A DNA stretch of 64,000 nucleotides, taken from positions 3,844,001-3,908,000 of the forward strand of contig NZ_CP114013.1 of NCBI RefSeq assembly GCF_028416635.1, read 5' to 3'. This document shows positions 61,279 through 64,000 of the stretch, one piece after another (the stretch's first letter is position 1; the number at the start of each line of letters is the position of its first letter). The position numbers and the translations under genes are program-made. Under the pieces are notes generated by a model. The model saw only the letters and a program-made list of their open reading frames with translations, searched no databases and was not told the DNA's origin. This DNA comes from Baekduia alba. GTDB taxonomy: Bacteria > Actinomycetota > Thermoleophilia > Solirubrobacterales > Solirubrobacteraceae.

Positions 61279-62100
61279 ATGACCGTCGCCTGGGCGATCC
61301 TCATCGTCGTCGTCGCGACGGGCCTCGCCGTCACCGCGATGCTGCTCGTCCGGCGCCGGGCGCCGGAGGGCAGCGTCTTCGAGGACGGCGATCGCGCGTC
61401 CGGCGTCTTCGGCGTCCTGGCGACCGGCTTCTCGGTGCTCCTGGGGCTGATCGTCTTCCTGGCCTTCTCCAGCTACGACGAGTCGCGCAGCGGCGCCGAG
61501 ACGGAGGCGCTCACCGTCGCCCAGCAGTACCAGACCGTGCAGTTCCTGCCGGCGACCGCGCGGGCCGCGCTCGGCGGCGAGCTCGTCTGCTACAGCCGCG
61601 CCGTCGTCCACCAGGAGTGGCCGCGGCTGGCGCGGGGCACGGAGGGCGAGGCGTTCAACCCCTGGGCCGTGGCGCTGTTCCGCACGATCAAGACCGTCGA
61701 CCCCAAGACGCCGGCCGAGCAGACCGCCTACGACAAGTGGATGGACCGCACGAGCGACCGCGAGCAGGCCCGCAGCGACCGGGTCCACGGCGCGGTCGGC
61801 GTCATCCCGCGCTCGCTGTGGGTCGCGCTGTTCTTCATCGCCGTCACGATCTTCTGCTACATGTTGTTCTTCGCCGACAGCCACGAGCGCTGGTACGCGC
61901 AGGCCATGTTGATGGGGTCGGTCGTCTCCGTGATCGCGACGCTGCTGCTGCTGATCTCCTTCCTGGACAACCCGATCCGCGAGCACGGCGGGCTCAAGCC
62001 GGTCGCGATGCAGCGCACGCTGAAGATCCTCGACCAGGAGCGCGCGCTCGTAGGCGATCGCGCGCGGCCGCCGTGCGACGCGGCCGGCGCGCCGAGCTAG
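61279..62100 (+). CDS. DUF4239 (bestrophin-like) membrane protein
   Basis: 273 residues with four membrane helices: two at the N-terminus (AWAILIVVVATGLAVTAMLLV and FGVLATGFSVLLGLIVFLAF) and two near the C-terminus (LWVALFFIAVTIFCYMLFF and MLMGSVVSVIATLLLLISFL). The SYDESRSGAETEALTVAQQYQTVQFLP segment and the FLDNPIREHGGLKP ending match the DUF4239 family, distantly related to bestrophin-like proteins. The function is unknown. It lies 9 bases after ndh and ends 4 bases from the convergent TPR gene. Confidence 0.85.
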   Translation: MTVAWAILIVVVATGLAVTAMLLVRRRAPEGSVFEDGDRASGVFGVLATGFSVLLGLIVFLAFSSYDESRSGAETEALTVAQQYQTVQFLPATARAALGGELVCYSRAVVHQEWPRLARGTEGEAFNPWAVALFRTIKTVDPKTPAEQTAYDKWMDRTSDREQARSDRVHGAVGVIPRSLWVALFFIAVTIFCYMLFFADSHERWYAQAMLMGSVVSVIATLLLLISFLDNPIREHGGLKPVAMQRTLKILDQERALVGDRARPPCDAAGAPS

Positions 62101-62104
62101 ACGC

Positions 62105-63535
62105 TCAGCACGTCGGGGCCGCGCCGGGGCCGGTCTGCGTCAGCACGCGGGCGCCGTCGAGGTAGACGTCGACGCGCACGGCGGTCGGCCGGCAGACGCG
62201 GGGCGCGGGCGCCGCGATCCGGCGCGCGCCGCTGCCGTCCGCGTCGAAGAGCAGGGCCAGCGCCCACGGCTGGGTCCACGCGCCACCGCGCAGCGGTCGC
62301 TCGTAGGCCACGGCCGTCACCGCCGTGCCGCGCGGCAGGCGAGCCCAGGCCAGCCGCAGGCGCAGCCGGCCCTCCGACCAGCGCAGCCCTTCTACCCGCA
62401 CGCGCGCGCCCGCCGGCGCGCGGCCGCTGAGACGGCGGCGCAGCGTCGACGCCGTCTCGGCCGCGACGACGCGATCGGCCGCGCGCCGGGCGTCGGCGGC
62501 CCGCGCCGGGTGGTGGCGGGCGACCCAGGCCAGCTCGCTCAGCGCCGTGGCGGCCAGGTGGCGCGCGCGCTCCGACGCGCCGCCGGCGGTCGCCAGCGCG
62601 AGCCCATGGGCCAGCGCGGCGTCGGCGGCGGCGCGGTCGCCGCGGGCCAGCAGCGCGGCGCCGCGCAGCAGCCAGACGTCGGGCACGTGCGGGTTGATCG
62701 CCCGCGCGGCGTCGGTGGCGGCGACCGCCTTGTCCAGGTCGCCCACGTAGAACGCCTGCAGGGCGACGAGCCCCGGCCCGAGCAGGTCCTTGCCCGGGTC
62801 CAGCGCCTGCGCGCGCTCCGCGTCGCGGATCGCCGGCCGGGAGGCGCGCCCGCTGCGGTCGGTCCACGCGCCGGTGACCGGGTAGTCGGGGTTGGCCGCC
62901 TGCAGCAGCGCGCGCGAGCGGCCCAGGAACGCGGCCGCGTAGTCGCCGTCGGCCGCGATCGCGCGGCTGAACCCGGCCACCGCCGCGCGCGGCCGGCCGT
63001 CGGCGCTCAGGACGGTCGCGCGGGCGGCCGCGGCGACCGCGCGGGACGACGTCTCGGGGATCGGCTGGTGGAAGATCCACAGCGCCCATCCGGCGGCGAA
63101 GACGGCGGTCCCCACGCCCAAGGCGTAGGAGTACGGGCGCAGCGGCCCTTCGACGACGAGCGCGTAGCCGACGAAGAACAGCGCGGCGGCGAGGACGGCG
63201 ATCACGGTCGTGTACTGCGTGGAGCGCGTGTTCCAGGTGACGCGCGTCGTCGCGAGCGCCCGCTGGCTCAGCGTCTCGCGCGCGGCGTCGAGCTGCCGGC
63301 GCGCGGCGAGGCGCCGCGCCTCGGTCCCGCTCGCCGCCGTGACGCCGACGTTCGCGCGCAGCGCGCGCACCGCGGCGCGCGTTGTCTCGCGCGCGGTGGT
63401 CGACTCCTTGGTGCTCGCGTCGCGCTGGGCGATCGCGATGCCGGCGCCCAGGACCGCGAGGAGCGCGAGCGTGATCGCGATGTGGCGCTTGAGCCGGCCG
63501 TCGGCGTCGTCGTCGTCGCGCATCCGCCGCCTCAC
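62105..63535 (-). CDS. Membrane protein with TPR-like repeats
   Basis: 476 residues from GTG 63535, which overlaps the upstream stop by 4 bases; ATG 63523 is the alternative. One membrane helix near residue 25 (HIAITLALLAVLGAGIAIA), a coiled helical region, and two more helices (TTVIAVLAAALFFVGYALVV, SYALGVGTAVFAAGWALWIF) precede a TPR-like solenoid (residues about 185-330, e.g. AAVAGFSRAIAADGDYAAAFLGRSRALL). The C-terminal 110 residues form a beta-rich domain. A signalling or envelope scaffold role is possible but not shown. Confidence 0.75.
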   Translation of the reverse strand: MRRRMRDDDDADGRLKRHIAITLALLAVLGAGIAIAQRDASTKESTTARETTRAAVRALRANVGVTAASGTEARRLAARRQLDAARETLSQRALATTRVTWNTRSTQYTTVIAVLAAALFFVGYALVVEGPLRPYSYALGVGTAVFAAGWALWIFHQPIPETSSRAVAAAARATVLSADGRPRAAVAGFSRAIAADGDYAAAFLGRSRALLQAANPDYPVTGAWTDRSGRASRPAIRDAERAQALDPGKDLLGPGLVALQAFYVGDLDKAVAATDAARAINPHVPDVWLLRGAALLARGDRAAADAALAHGLALATAGGASERARHLAATALSELAWVARHHPARAADARRAADRVVAAETASTLRRRLSGRAPAGARVRVEGLRWSEGRLRLRLAWARLPRGTAVTAVAYERPLRGGAWTQPWALALLFDADGSGARRIAAPAPRVCRPTAVRVDVYLDGARVLTQTGPGAAPTC

Positions 63536-64000
63536 GCCCAGAAGTACGTGGCCAGCCCGGCGATCAGGGCGGTGAGGTAGACGCCGACGCCCGCGGCCGC
63601 GGCCGCGACCACCATCCGGCGGCGCGTCGAGAGCTGGGCCAGCGTGTAGAGCGGCACGGCCAGCAGCGCGACGAACGCCCACCGCGTCAGCCCGTTGACG
63701 CGCACGCGGATCGCGTCGGCCTCGCGCGCCCAGCGGTCCGGGTCCAGCGCCGCCGGCGCGTCGAGCGCCGTGGACTGCTGAGCGATCAAGGCTCGCTCGC
63801 GCTCGTCGAGGTCCAGCGGGCGCGGCCTCCGCGGCGGGCGCAGCAGGTCGCCGGAGACCGCGAAGGCGTCGAAGGCCCCGGCGTCGACCGCGCGCCGGGT
63901 GGCCGCCCGTCGCACCGCGTCGCCGCCGGCGCCGCGGAGGGTCGCGGCGCGCGCGAAGTCGGCGCGGTAGCGGTCGTACGCGCGGGCCGCCGCCTGCAGC
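63532..64000 (-). CDS. Membrane protein, N-terminus off window
   Basis: The last 155 residues of a minus-strand gene; the frame is open to the right edge. The visible part has a helical Ala/Arg-rich region, an Arg/Pro motif (LLRPPRRPRPLDL), then two membrane helices (LTRWAFVALLAVPLYTLAQL and RMVVAAAAAGVGVYLTALIAGLATYF). It is coupled to the TPR gene by a GTGA overlap. No family is recognised. Confidence 0.6.
   Translation of the reverse strand, partial: LQAAARAYDRYRADFARAATLRGAGGDAVRRAATRRAVDAGAFDAFAVSGDLLRPPRRPRPLDLDERERALIAQQSTALDAPAALDPDRWAREADAIRVRVNGLTRWAFVALLAVPLYTLAQLSTRRRMVVAAAAAGVGVYLTALIAGLATYFWA

Noticed and set aside
1-64000. Mobile elements, CRISPR arrays, phage genes, tRNA and rRNA genes
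   Set aside because: No transposase, integrase, terminal inverted repeats, regularly spaced repeats, or tRNA/rRNA-like sequence was recognised by eye; a dedicated search could still find a tRNA missed here.

Overview
The window is very GC-rich, gene-dense DNA (no gene-free stretch longer than about 180 bases) with many GTG starts, many 4-base ATGA/GTGA gene overlaps and several probable leaderless starts. The protein content (actinobacterial-type [NiFe] hydrogenase, GntR/TetR/PucR/MalT-like LuxR regulators, ECF sigma factors, CU044_5270, DUF6325, DUF7144 and DUF4239 families) points to a soil actinobacterium, most likely Thermoleophilia/Solirubrobacterales (inference). I saw no rRNA, tRNA, CRISPR array, insertion sequence, integrase, phage gene or convincing terminator.

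Layout. (1) 1-3514, minus: hypC, a second HypC-like gene, hypD, hypE and the small subunit of a group 1h-like hydrogenase that runs off the left edge; a divergent GntR regulator follows, with a 12-bp palindrome between. (2) 4253-11522, minus: a TetR gene followed by four exported enzymes (alpha/beta hydrolase, M28-like protein, esterase, GH94-like protein) with 4-base overlaps, read from a promoter with a TetR-type inverted repeat between its -35 and -10 boxes. (3) 11723-17063: a saccharopine-dehydrogenase-like protein, an ECF sigma/CU044_5270 pair, and a sigma factor fused in one chain to a zinc anti-sigma domain, membrane segments and an SH3-like tail, with a small exported SH3-like partner.

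(4) 17160-43725: a large amino-acid and peptide catabolic region. It holds a diaminopropionate ammonia-lyase-like enzyme, TldD/TldE, a serine hydrolase, an N-acyl/N-succinylamino acid racemase, a PucR regulator, an S9 peptidase, methylaspartate ammonia-lyase, a class III CoA-transferase, an amidase, a dipeptide/oligopeptide ABC importer (with a permease-ATPase fusion), an M17 aminopeptidase, two M20 hydrolases, a GNAT protein and a CitE-type lyase fused to a double MaoC hydratase. Together they can be read as: import a peptide, cleave it, invert D-residues to L through N-acylation, and carry 3-methylaspartate through mesaconate, mesaconyl-CoA and methylmalyl-CoA to propionyl-CoA and glyoxylate. 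An 18-bp element, TCGTC-N6-GACGA with A/T flanks, lies upstream of the pucR gene, the S9/methylaspartate operon and the importer operon, with weaker copies in the M17/M20 divergent promoter; I propose it as the PucR operator.

(5) 43733-56297: a quinone-oxidoreductase-like enzyme, small membrane or DUF proteins (DUF1269, DUF4337-like, DUF7144, DUF6325), a histidine kinase with a PAS-only partner, a MalT-like LuxR regulator and an S53 peptidase. All four divergent promoter regions between 46.8 and 56.4 kb carry the same 21-bp imperfect inverted repeat ending in CGGGTGATG, which suggests an undescribed local regulon. (6) 56408-62100: GH15 glycosidase, GMC oxidoreductase, type II NADH dehydrogenase and a DUF4239 membrane protein in one direction. 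(7) 62105-64000, minus: a TPR membrane protein and a gene cut by the right edge.
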